From contig CAWUHX010000013.1 in the NCBI GenBank assembly GCA_963922205.1, positions 372,001 through 436,000 on the forward strand: a stretch of 64,000 bases of DNA, given 5' to 3'. A model generated the notes under the pieces. That model searched no databases, was not told the origin of the DNA, and worked only from the letters and a program-made list of their open reading frames with translations. Of the stretch, positions 23,901 through 33,800 are shown one piece after another. This DNA comes from Romanomermis culicivorax. Lineage: Eukaryota > Nematoda > Enoplea > Mermithida > Mermithidae. Both the position numbers and the translations under genes were made by a program. The stretch's first letter is position 1. The number at the start of each line of letters is the position of its first letter.

Positions 23901-25454
23901 CATGCTCGGAGGAGTAGAACATTTTTCTACTACCCCAAGCATGCTCGACGAGCAAATTTTTTGTGCTGGGGGTTCTGCTCGCCAAGCATGCTCGCCGAGC
24001 AACGAGCAGAAGTATGAACAGGGCTTGGAAAATTTTGAGATTTGCACCTACTAAAATGCACCAAAATGCATCTTTTATATATGAAAACACCAAATTTTTT
24101 TCACATTTAATAAATATTTTTTTGCACGGTGCAAAAAATCTGAAAAAAAAAGTTTTACACGAGCGGAAAAAGTTTTGCACAGTGCAAAAAAAAACACTGT
24201 ATGGTACACAAATAAATTATTGGTTACACTGTGATTGACATATCAAATTGAATTTTCATATACCAGAAAATTGTTTGTAGTGGTACAAACAAGACCGACC
24301 CAAATTTTGGCTTGAACTCAAGCCAAAAAGTTTGTAAAGTACAAAAAACTATGTCCCGAACATATAAAAGAGCGGGCAAAATTCTGAGGGATTAAGCTTC
24401 AAATTGTGCGCAAAATATATGGTAAATAAAGCTATGATGAATGTGCGTTTTCTGAATTTTTTTAGTATGCTAATTCTATTAAAGGAAGAATAACAAATTA
24501 ATTTTCCTGGGAGAGAATTTCTCAGGGTACAAGGGAGTATTTTTGGCCGACATTATAATATACATAGTTCAAATATTCTCGGCCATCAGGGAAGGAAAAA
24601 TTAGTAATTTCGATCAATTTCTCATGTATCATACTTGGTTGCAGTCTTGCACAATTTTTTTGGGTTCGGCAATGCATCAACAAGCGTGCTACATGAAATC
24701 ATGAACCTCAATATATCTCCAAGGGCACGCGTGCCCAGAGTCCAATAGAAAAAAATTGAAAAAAAGAAAAATAAAGAATGAAAAAAGTTGTCAATGCACA
24801 AAAAAAAGAATGAAAAAAGTTGTCAATGCACGCTTGAATTTTATTCAAATTACGGGTAATCTTTGGCAGGTCAACAATTTTGATGTCAATGCTTTACAAA
24901 TTGATGTTTTAAATTTTTTGATCCGCGAAATCCATCATTTCTTGCGTTATATGCGTCATTTAGTGGGTAAAAAATCGCGTGTTGTTTTTCACGATAACTT
25001 GTAAGATATAATATGAAAAAAATTGATTCATTATCGTCCCTATTTTCCTAACGAATGCAGACGCAAAACGAGTGCGAAAATTTCTCTTTCAACACACAAA
25101 GTATATAGGATGTTTTTTTCCAATTTGGTAGCGCTTGTGACTATGGTAGCGCTCATGGACTAGGTAGCGCTCGTGGACCAGGTAGCGCTCGTGCACCATA
25201 CTCATTCTAAACAGAGATTGTCAAAAACCATCGATCTTCCCAACAGGAAATATGACATTGATGCCATTTTTCTGTTTTAGAGCAAGATTTGCCTCTATAT
25301 CTGTCACTGACTGCATAATTAGAACTTGACGAGAAAAATGCAGCTTCGAAAAGGACTACTGACCGTCACATTCTTCGTCGATTTTCAAGGCTTCACTGAG
25401 GTAGTCGTAAGCTGATTTATGATACTTTTCGATCAAATTCTTATATTCTGCCAT
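8908..25454 (-). CDS. spas: Spastin-like AAA ATPase, 14 coding exons
   Basis: Exons (minus): 25454-25364, 20926-20834, 20775-20692, 20423-20263, 20198-20099, 19737-19673, 19224-19150, 19089-19018, 18794-18719, 12000-11909, 11219-11140, 9555-9362, 9304-9264, 9024-8908. All introns are GT..AG and all phases agree, giving 446 residues. Order: MIT domain (about 1-90), linker, AAA domain (about 172-446). Walker A GPPGNGKT is 214-221, pore loop TSKWVGEAEK, Walker B IIFIDEID (around 273), GATNRPH 316-322, arginine fingers R330 and R331. Spastin severs microtubules as a hexamer. The family signature is [21 protein letters not shown] with the C-terminal NENFG; katanin and fidgetin fit less well. Full-length animal spastin has an N-terminal membrane hairpin, which I did not find. 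The start ATG 25454 lies just inside a splice acceptor (exon edge 25459), so an upstream exon is likely. Confidence 0.93.
9751..11117. mobile_element. hAT-like non-autonomous element, copy 1, in a spastin intron
   Basis: Ends CACCATTTTTTTCCT and AGGAAAAACGGTG are imperfect inverted repeats. The flanks ATATGGAT (9743-9750) and ATATAGAT (11118-11125) form an 8-bp duplication with one change. The body matches 41278-42300 along most of its length, including two GGCGC-type hairpin words near 10515 and 10645. It carries no transposase. A 427-bp insertion (9994-10420) splits it. Confidence 0.85.
9994..10420. mobile_element. 427-bp MITE nested in the hAT-like element
   Basis: Begins CATACATGCATAGC and ends CGTTCATGTATG (inverted 8-bp core CATACATG). 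GATGTGAA lies on both sides (9986-9993 and 10421-10428), a perfect 8-bp duplication. The corresponding site in the paralogue near 41545 is empty. Repeats of TCTGCTGGGGGTCA lie near the right end. A second copy is at 45814-46227. Confidence 0.87.
12690..13215. repeat. Decayed tandem repeat, ATCAACCAACCAATCAGGGA type
   Basis: About 500 bp of degenerate repeats built from CAACCAAC, CAATCA and GGGAATCA words, unit about 16-24 bp. A matching block at 14100-14600 suggests one array split by the intervening 0.9 kb. Confidence 0.85.
13245..13578. mobile_element. GC-rich PIF/Harbinger-like MITE
   Basis: 334 bp with termini AGGCCCTGTCATACTTC and its complement, flanked by TTA on both sides (13242-13244, 13579-13581), the 3-bp duplication typical of PIF/Harbinger. 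The interior is filled with CCGCGCGG and GCGCCG words in both orientations, and parts of the terminus recur inside (near 13345 and 13480). It is far more GC-rich than its surroundings. It has no coding capacity. Confidence 0.85.
13582..14095. other. Intron sequence between the two CAAC-repeat blocks
   Basis: Unique-looking AT-rich sequence within the 6.7-kb spastin intron. Short frames exist on both strands, none recognisable. Confidence 0.4.
14100..14600. repeat. Decayed tandem repeat, second block
   Basis: Same words as 12690-13215 (CCAACCAATCAGGGAATCAA and variants), gradually losing regularity towards 14600. Confidence 0.8.
14601..18718. other. Remainder of the 6.7-kb spastin intron
   Basis: Mostly AT-rich sequence with relics of the hairpin-word repeat near 15100-15560, 16290, 16785 and 18435. 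A GC-richer patch at 16010-16170 is open in several frames, but I recognise nothing in it. Confidence 0.45.
18719..20423 (-). other. Spastin-like gene: linker and first half of AAA domain
   Basis: Six exons. Exon 20423-20263 is a basic, Ser/Pro-rich linker of about 54 residues that would hold any microtubule-binding segment; it is short against vertebrate spastin. Exon 20198-20099 carries [16 protein letters not shown], the helix before the AAA core. Exons 19737 to 18719 carry the Walker A loop and pore loop 1. Pore loop 1 is SKWVGEAEK; vertebrate spastin has SKYVGEGEK, so the aromatic residue is kept as Trp, the residue katanin uses. Confidence 0.9.
21734..21990. mobile_element. MITE of the CATACCTGTAA family, clean single copy
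   Basis: 257 bp from CATACCTGTAAGAGGTTC to CAATTACAGGTATG, with 11-bp terminal inverted repeats CATACCTGTAA. This is the simplest copy in the window. No obvious 8-bp duplication flanks it. Confidence 0.75.
23171..24026. mobile_element. PIF/Harbinger element, internally deleted
   Basis: Termini AAGCCCGGTTCATACTTCTGC and GCAGAAGTATGAACAGGGCTT are inverted repeats and resemble the ends of the MITE at 13245. Arrays of the word GCTCGGCGAGC and variants lie just inside both ends. A transposase remnant lies in the middle. The flanks do not show a clear 3-bp duplication. Confidence 0.8.
23376..23657 (+). pseudogene. PIF/Harbinger transposase, N-terminal remnant
   Basis: 93 residues. The segment [20 protein letters not shown], followed by [20 protein letters not shown], is the characteristic N-terminal block of PIF/Harbinger (HARBI1-type) transposases. 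The catalytic DDE region is absent, as sequence to the right terminus is only about 370 bp and does not encode it. The element could therefore only be moved by a partner elsewhere. Confidence 0.85.
24208..25120. other. Intron sequence, no feature recognised
   Basis: AT-rich part of the large first spastin intron. It includes a short direct duplication of AAAAGAATGAAAAAAGTTGT around 24775-24830. No gene seen. Confidence 0.4.
25127..25200. repeat. Short tandem repeat GGTAGCGCTCGTGGACCA
   Basis: Four copies of an 18-19 bp unit (GGTAGCGCTTGTGACTAT, GGTAGCGCTCATGGACTA, GGTAGCGCTCGTGGACCA, GGTAGCGCTCGTGCACCA), GC-rich against its surroundings. Confidence 0.85.
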
Positions 25455-25571
25455 ATGACCTAAAAAAGAAAGTGATATGATTCACTACGTGCGAAAATAG
25501 TGAGATCGAAAAAAGTAGCAATTCGAGATAAAGCTTGATTGGCAAAGCAAAATGTATGAATAAAATAGATT

Positions 25572-25577
25572 TTTATT
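25572..25577 (-). terminator. Candidate polyadenylation signal of the MIF4G gene
   Basis: AATAAA on the minus strand, 661 bases past the MIF4G stop and 118 bases before the first recognised spastin exon edge. If used, the two genes are separated by very little DNA. Confidence 0.35.
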
Positions 25578-26237
25578 TCGAATAACTTTCGGCTGAATGT
25601 TCGTTCATAGATGCGATTCAGTAAAGAAGGGCTCAGAGGTCTGAAGAATTGCAAATATGAAACAAGCATTGAACGGCAATTCCGCATCGGTAAAATCCAT
25701 AACAGCCATCAATGCACGATCCAACAGATAATTCAGAAAATATAAACTACGGTAGCAAGTAAATTGTGAATTTGCACAATAGTCACGCTATTAATAGCCC
25801 ACCAGCGAATACAAAAGGCACACGAGAGGAAAAGCGTAATAAAAACGACACAAAGGAAAAATAATATATCATTTTCAAGATGTATAGCACCTTAGGAAGA
25901 AACCGAATATCGTAGACTTGTTGACAGAATGATGCCGAAAAATTGTCTGATTCTCGGAGATATAATCAAAAAAATTTCATTTAAATATCAAGATAAATGA
26001 GCCGCGGTACGAGTATTAGGGACTAGAAATGCACTAAACATGACGCGCTGAAAAATTTCCAGCTTCTAAAGGACGTTGCGTGTTCAAAATCAGGATTACT
26101 CATCGTCAAATTCGAGGAAATTTTTCAACGTAGAAAAAAGAGAAATGTATATGCATACAAAAGCACAACAACAATAAAACTGGCTTGGTAAATATCATGA
26201 ATAATTTTACTATTTTTCGATGTGAATAGATAGATGC

Positions 26238-27818
26238 TTAGCTGGATGAATAATGCGCTTGAAAATAATAATCGTTGGCTTCCGATGGTAGTTTCCAGCT
26301 GCATGCACACAGCTCAATCATTAACAAAAGCATCTGAAAAGAAAATAGCACTCTAGTGAGAGTATTTGGGACAAAATGAAAGATAAAATAAGTTTACAGT
26401 ACAAAATTTTCTAAATACTAAATTTTTAACCAACTTTCGATTTTTATACAACCAAAAGAACAAATAACTGTTAATTTAAATCAAATTTTAGTTGTCTTGG
26501 CTGGACTAAGGTTGTATTGATTGAACTAAGGCAAGAATAAAAATGATTTACAGTAATGGGTTGCCACAGCGGCAGGGCTGACAAAAAGTTCTCACTTTTC
26601 TAACCCATGGTTCATGGGCCTGTATAAAGCTGTCACGCAATCCAGCCAAAAATTCACTCAATTTGTCCGGATATTGCCTCTCTAAATTGTAACCAACGCT
26701 GAGCAATGACGATATGAGGCATTCTAGCTGAAAAATAAAAAATTAATATTTTTTCCAAGAGGTGTGTGATTGAATGGGTAACATATGAGGAAAAGCATCT
26801 TGAAAATCATACATAAAATTTTTAACTGTGACCACAACGATTAAGTATCGAATCATTCTAAAATGGAGCTTTGAGAAACAAAATCGTATTTTCTTGCAAA
26901 AATAAGCAAGATGCGGTACAGGCAAAAGGTTAAACTACTCACCTCTTCAATTTTAATATCTTCTAAAATACTTGGCTCCAGCAAATAATTATAAACTTGC
27001 AATAAAATTTGTACTAATTCACCTGAAAATATGAAATGATTCAAGAACAAGTGTAAAATGGGAAGAAAGAAAAAACATACCATCGTACGTGAATCCTAAA
27101 TTGGAATACAGTTCAGTCAAACAATTGATGAAAGATAACCAATATCTAAAAATAGAATACATTTCATTAAATTGAAACTGAAAAATTGGTTTCAAATGTA
27201 ACAGAATGTAATTTGGGAAAATGAAGAGCTTCTTAGGAAGAATCAGACACTCAACAGTATTTTTCTTCTAGGTAATGAGTGTATCAAGGATGCCTAATGA
27301 AAATGTACGCTGAAATGTATCTGAAGCTGTGCAGAGTAATTTGATTAATTCAAAAAATTTTTAATCTGCAAAGTTTTATGTGTTATCCGGTTATCTATCA
27401 AAAGAGCTAAAAACAATTGATTCAGTCGAACAACACGCTGGAAAATACATTAGAAGGTGAGTTCTCCGGAAAGATGTTCTTCCCAACACGTAGGGCACCT
27501 GTATACACAAAAGCAGGAAATGTTCTGATCGGGTAACTAACCGGAAATGTTCTAATTTCAACTTGACTCGGCATTCATAATATTGTGAACAACTGGTTAC
27601 CAATCCTTTGTGAAAAGATTCGCCGGAAGAGCACTAAAAAGGAGACTTAGTCGGTCCATGAAACTGATCCGATATTCAGATCGGAAATTGTGTAGCTATT
27701 ACATCGATGAGCAAAGCGACCAATTTTCCCACTGTTTTCGGCGATTTTGAGTGTTCGATTGCAATTTGAACTAGAAGCTGGCCAACGGGAGTCGCTAATT
27801 CGATAGATTCGAAAGCGC
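26238..27818 (-). other. MIF4G-domain exons
   Basis: Six short exons encode the HEAT-like helical MIF4G domain: ATPVGQLLVQIAIEHSKSPK, then HKGLVTSCSQYYECRVKLKL, YWLSFINCLTELYSNLGF, ELVQILLQVYNYLLEPSILE, ECLISSLL.., MLLLMIELC... The introns here are small, one only 69 bp (27634-27702), in contrast with the multi-kilobase, transposon-filled introns upstream. Confidence 0.85.
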
Positions 27819-30800
27819 CTGAAATAATATAAAAGCTTCAATATTTACGATCAATAAAATGGATCTTTTGGAGTAGATTATTTCGACGATTGATCGGTGT
27901 TCCAAAAAAAATCAGTTCGACAATCAGTTTTTAAAAATGTAGATCAATCGGTTCAAAATTCGGAAACTGTGTCAAAAAATTGAACCAAGAAAAGAATCGT
28001 GAAAAGAACGTACATACCATTCAGACTCCGCAGAACTAAAAAGATTTCAGTAGAACAGCGTCGTTCTCGGTAAAATGAGATTTTCTATATAAAAATGTTG
28101 ATTCATCGAAAAACACCAGACACAATAGGTTGATTCTGACTATCCTCAATAGCGGAGACTATATTTCATCATCCTGGTACAATAAATATAATATTTCAAT
28201 CTTTTCCAGGCTCTCTTTCATTGCCAACTCATAGACCATTTTAAGTCATAATTAAAAATGCGAAATTTGCATATAAAAATTCAACCGATATGTATGCGGT
28301 ATTTTCAGAGCTTGAGGAACAACAAAACCTGTTTTTAGACAGCAATATTCTCATTAGAAATGCAAATCTCAGTCGGTGATACACAGATATTTTAACTTGC
28401 CGTAGAACGAATATTTAAATACCTGAATTGATTGGTAAATGTGAGCTAGCTGAGATGAACAATATTTAAGTCTTTTATTTTTTCAAATTTTTATCTATTC
28501 AACTTTACAAAATTAGATTAGATGACAACAAATTAGCATCTAAAAATAAGCGCTTTTCTGAAAGAAAATGACCAGGTGGAGGAACACATATACAAAATGA
28601 AATGTAGGTGATTATAGACCCGATGAAGTGAAACTAAGAATAAAAAGGCATTAATCAGCCACTATAATTATTAATCCGTTTTCAGTTTTCATAAGATAAA
28701 TTGGTTCTTGAGCCAAATTTTTAAAAAGTCATCGTGCAATTTCAAGGAGCCGTGGCTTCACTTTGGCCCAAAAAAATCAGTTTTCGAGAAACTATTTCAG
28801 GGCGTCGTGCGGTTATCTAATATGAAATTCCATGACTTTCCAGGTTTTCCAGGTCATTTTTCAAGAATTTTCGAAGACTAAAATCAATAATTGTTCCTGC
28901 TTCAAATGTGAATGCCTGGGCAATCAACACCCTACCAAAATATTTTGAAAACAAAATTTTGAACATATTTCCGGGGTAAATCGAGGTCGCTGATTTCAAA
29001 TCTACTGTTAAAAATGTCATTTGACCCCAAGGTCAAAAGTTATAATGACCACTGCCTTAGATAAACGACTTATCAAAATGAATCTTGGAAAAAAATTTAA
29101 AAACAAAATATGGCTGAATTGAGGTCGCTGATTTCAAACTCAGTATTAAAAATATCATATGAACTCAATGTCAATTTGAAATGTTGTAGTATGACTTAAA
29201 TGTGCAGTTAACACTATTATTCAACTCGTTTACTTTAACTATCTATGATCAACACATTAATTCAGTTTGATGGGAACTGAGCAGCCATATCACGCAAAAT
29301 ATCTCGAAAAGGCGCTTCTTTATGACATCCATGCCACCAATATGCAGCTAAATGACCAGGCAACAAATTTGGTGAACATGACCCCAGTGCGTTTGTTGGA
29401 TGCGCTGAGTGTGGGCGCCAGTGATCGGGTCGAGGAAATTTTCGGTGTGGTTTACAGTCATATGTCTGTAGTTGAATCCCAGCCAATTTGAAATGTTTCC
29501 ACTCATTCGACATAATCAGTTCCCACTCATTCGACATAATCAAAAAAAAATTTATAACATGAAAAGCTAACAAGCAACATACAACAAAATTGAATTTTCG
29601 TGATCTCCTCTCCACTGTGGGTTTACACTGTCTTTGTTCTGCTGCGTTTTACAACGTTGTTTCTCAAGTTTGAATTTTTAATACTGAATTTGAAATCAGC
29701 GACATCAATTTAGCCAGATATCGTTTTTAAATTTCTTTCCAAGATTAATTTTGATAAGTTGTTAATCTAGGCCAGTGGTCAATATAACTTTTGACCTTGG
29801 AGTCAAATTACATTTTTGACATTAGATTTGAAATCAGCGACCTCGATTTGGGGTGTAGCCAATTGCGCCCTTTTCATATGCGCTTTTGCCAATTGCGCCG
29901 ATCCAAATGCGCCACATGTCATATGCGCCATTATCATATGCGCTATTAGCAAATGCGCCGCGTGTTAAATGCGCCATTTGCAAATGCGCATTGTTCATTT
30001 CGGCCATAATTCTAATTAGACACTGTAAAAATAGTATCAAATGAGAAATGTAGTTATTCTTGAAGACCAAACAAACTAGGCAAAAACAACATTGTAAATT
30101 ATTATACAGTCATACAGGACCACACAGATAGTCACATAGCCAGAGTTGAAAATTACCAAAGTGCAATTATGTCACATTTGGAACTCTAGAATTTTTCACA
30201 CTCAATCTACAGTATGATCAGGGTCAAATTAATGCTATTGATTTTATGACCAGTATAGCTTATAATTTGGCTGATCCGTTGGCGTATTAAATACTGTAGC
30301 TCTATGCATTTGTGTCTTGCTTATTTTGACTTTCGAACTCAAGTGGTAAGATTTGGAGTAAATGTTTAGTTTTGCTGCTTCTGAACAAATTTGAAGTATG
30401 AAGGTACTGGGTACAGGATTATCTGATCATAGAATCATGATCAGATCAAAGAATCAAGATCAGATCGTAGAATCATGATCAGATCATTAAATCATGATCA
30501 TATCATAGAATCATTTGCAGTAGCTAAACTGTGATATAGATTAACTACGTAAGTCTGAGAAAAATAAACATACAGCAAAAATTTTCGGATCGGAAAAATT
30601 TTGTAAAAAAATGCTTCCTAAACAATTTCTGGAGACAATAGTCATCTTTGTCACTTTTTTTATTACCGGTGCATCCATTGCCTTTCTATGATGAATTAAA
30701 ACACAAGGGCGGCGCATTTGCAAAAAGCGCAATTGCAGTTGGCGCATTGTACACATGGCGCAAATGCATAGGGCGCATATAAAAATGGCGCACTTGAAAA

Positions 30801-33800
30801 CCGGCGCAATTGGCTAGGGCGCAAATGGGAAAGCGCAATTGAAACTGGCGCATATGGCTACAAACATTCGATTTACCCGGTAAATATGTTTAAAATTTTG
30901 TTTGCAAAAGATTTTGTTAGGGTGTTGACTGTTGATGTGCTAAGATAATACCGGCAATGTGCTTATGTTTTCGGCTAGATTAGCTAGATTAGATAGTGCC
31001 GCTAACAAACTATAAAACCAAAAATATCGGTCATTTTCCATACACTAGGCCAAAACGACAGAAATCAAATCAGTTTCGGACTGAAAAAAGCAAGCGAAAT
31101 TCAGAAATCAGGCGAACAACCAAAAATTAAAATTTTTCGACCAGCAAGAACTTCTGTCACTTCTCAGTACTGACCAGGAGCTGTAAACACGTACAACATT
31201 ATGATGCAGACATGATAAGGAAAAATTCCATCAAATTTATTTTGAAATATTGTCGCAACATTTTATTTTCCGTTCGAATTGCAGTACCTATCTTCCGATA
31301 GTTTAATATCAAATCAACTATCACATTTTTTCGTTTCAATAGCTGTCCATTTTTCTTAAGGTAATTCTGTTTAAACTCAGACATTTTTTGTGTGCCAAAT
31401 ATGGTTGTTTTAGCACCAATCTTTTCTCCAATGTAATTTCTCCCAATTAAGACAGATTGTTTTAAAATACGTTCCTGCTAAAAAACCATTTTTCATTTAT
31501 TGGAAGACAGCATAAATATTGAAAAGCTTTTCTTTGCTGATGATATTAAAATCTTTACAGTCGAATAATTTAAAGTATCTACAGCAAAATGTAATCTAAA
31601 TCTAGTGGACAAATGGTCGGTAGAATTTCAACTAAATGTCACCAACTGCATCTAAAATATGGATACTGGACTAATAATGAACTTCTGCTCAAAACAGACA
31701 ATGGGATCAAAGACATGGCTGTAATGTTATCGGAAAATTGGAATGAAATATCAGTACAATAGTAAAAATGCTCCTTTTCGTAATGCTGCTGCAATAGATA
31801 ATTATTCTTATTCTTAAAAGATTTTTGCAGTGAATTGTTACTCACATGGAAAATTTTCAAAACCAAAGAAAATGAAATTTCCTGAAATTCGTTCTTATTT
31901 CGCCATGTAAAAAGAAATAAATGTTATACAAGACACCTCTCATAAGGGTATCAGGTTTAGCAGTTCGACCAGAACAATAAATCACCCTACATAAGTATAT
32001 TTATGGAAATCGTAATTATAACGAAGCTTTCAAAATGTTTTATTGATGCTCATCAATGACAAGGATGTAACAATCCTCCAGTTGGCGAACAACATAATAT
32101 CAGAAAAGCTAAAATTTTAATTATTTTTCATTAACCGTTAAATATTAATAGTTAGAGACGAAAAAGAACTACAGAGGCACTAAAACTATTAAATGTTAAT
32201 TGAGTAGTAGTACTGAACTTAATAAGAACCACACTTTAGCCAAACCCAGATAAAAATACTAATGATGATGGGGGCGAAGCGCCGGAAAATTTAGAGGTTT
32301 TCAACTTCTGAAACGCAAATTTATCTATTCGGGATAATCTTTCAATAAAAACGACTACATAATAACAATCCTAATCAAAAATCCCTGTTTTTTCCAGGTT
32401 TTTCAAGGATAAAATTCTTTTACTGACTTCCACAGGCTTTCCAGATTGCTGGACACCCTGTCATTCCGTCTAAACACACTTCCTTCACACATTTATGTTT
32501 CTTATTGAGAATTAACAATTATATTGCTTACCAGATAGCCACTCTTTGATAGTATCATCGTTAGCTACACCCAAGGCGTCGAATAGAAGTTTAGCTTCTT
32601 GCGCTTCTTTAGATCCGAATGTTTTCTTTTTTGGTAAATCTTTGACAAACGACCCAGATCTTTTCATACTTGCGCCGGGAGTGCTGGTCGTAGCTCGTTC
32701 GCATTTGGATTCTTTCATTTGTGCGGGTGGTGTGATACTGCGTCTAAACATGTCAACTCATATTGAAGAATAAACATGCAATAACGATAAAAGATTCAAT
32801 AATTAAGAGTCTACATTATGAAATCAGTGTCAAAATATGAAACTATAACATTATAAGGTTGCCTCAAGCTAAATGTGAATTTTAAATCTATGACATAGAA
32901 ATGTCGCTCACTTTTGTGTATCGTTGAGGCTTTCTCGGTAACCTTGACCTTTTTGGTGATGGTGATGGTGCTGATTTGTGTACCGTAAATTTTCGCTGCT
33001 TTTATTTTGGCTAAACGTTCTACTTTTGTAGTGCATTTTTGACTGCTGGTGTGACGGCAGTTGTCCACCATAGAAAGAATTAGACATAACGCATGTGTTT
33101 CGTAAATGTTCAGTTGAACTGCGCTTGAAATCTGCACAAAAAAAACCAAGTTGAAACAGACACAACAAACATGCGATAGAAATGAATGTTTCCAAAAAGC
33201 AATATAAAATAACTTTCTACATTATTCAAGACACTATAAGTTCGCTATCTGGAAAACTTTGTGTTGTATCATCAGTGGTATCGGTTTAATGATATTGAGT
33301 TAATTGTTAATCAGCGTTGCAAACATTATGACTTCAATACGATCAGAAAAATATACTACTGTGCTCTAGATCTGAACTTAATGAACATTCCGTAAGTTAG
33401 TTGATCTGGTCTTGGCTAAATTCTCGTCTCGACTCTGATTTCATTCCACAATTTGACCACAAAATGTAAAATGCTCCGCAGCAAAAGTCTGAATCAAAGA
33501 ATTGATGACGAACATTTGTGGATCTGATATCTGAAAAATCATGACTTTTAATTATACTCGGACAATAGGTTTAACTGGATGCAACTATACAAAACAATAT
33601 TATCTCTAACGGTTTGACGCACACATGTAGTTGGGGGGCGAGTGCTATGGAAACACCCCCCAGAAATCGTCGACCATATGGCTAGCCATTGGGCGACCGC
33701 CCCCCCCACGATTCTCCAATCCTATAGCTAGCCATACGGTAGTCGTAGGAACCCCCATACTTTTGGTCGGAAAAATACTAAAAAATGTAAAATTTTTTAT

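Larger units (their letters stand above)
22165..24199. mobile_element. hAT-like element with poly-T/GCAC termini
   Basis: Left end CAGTTTTTTTTGCAC, right end GTGCAAAAAAAAACACTG. Flanks TATGGCAC (22157-22164) and TATGGTAC (24200-24207) form an 8-bp duplication with one change. The body holds a GGCGCGAAGCGCCGG hairpin word (22671) and about 700 bp that recur at 39930-40577. A Harbinger-like element sits inside its right half. Confidence 0.8.
20692..25459 (-). other. Spastin-like gene: MIT-domain exons
   Basis: Three exons (25459-25364, 20926-20834, 20775-20692) encode a three-helix MIT domain. Helix 1 is around [18 protein letters not shown], helix 2 around [17 protein letters not shown], helix 3 around [20 protein letters not shown]. 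In the family this domain binds ESCRT-III tails and directs spastin to endosomes, midbody and nuclear envelope. The 4.4-kb intron between the first two exons contains a nest of transposons. Confidence 0.88.
28921..30945. repeat. Large inverted repeat (foldback-like), right arm interrupted
   Basis: The left arm (about 28921-29200) and right arm (about 29650-30945) are inverted copies of the same roughly 290-bp sequence, recognisable by GGTCGCTGATTTCAAA and its complement, which occurs twice per arm. The spacer of about 450 bp (29200-29650) has a short open frame with no known domain. The right arm contains a 1.0-kb insertion. Confidence 0.8.

Noticed and set aside
25572..25740. Minus-strand frames ending near 25622 and 25565 as a spastin first exon (hydrophobic residues)
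   Set aside because: No donor with the needed phase and a good consensus was found. A short ATG frame near 25609 would fit the phase, but only with the weak donor GTTATT.
29262..29615. Frames of 74 and 117 residues on opposite strands
   Set aside because: They lie in the spacer of the foldback repeat, have no recognised domain and overlap each other. Kept only as part of that repeat.
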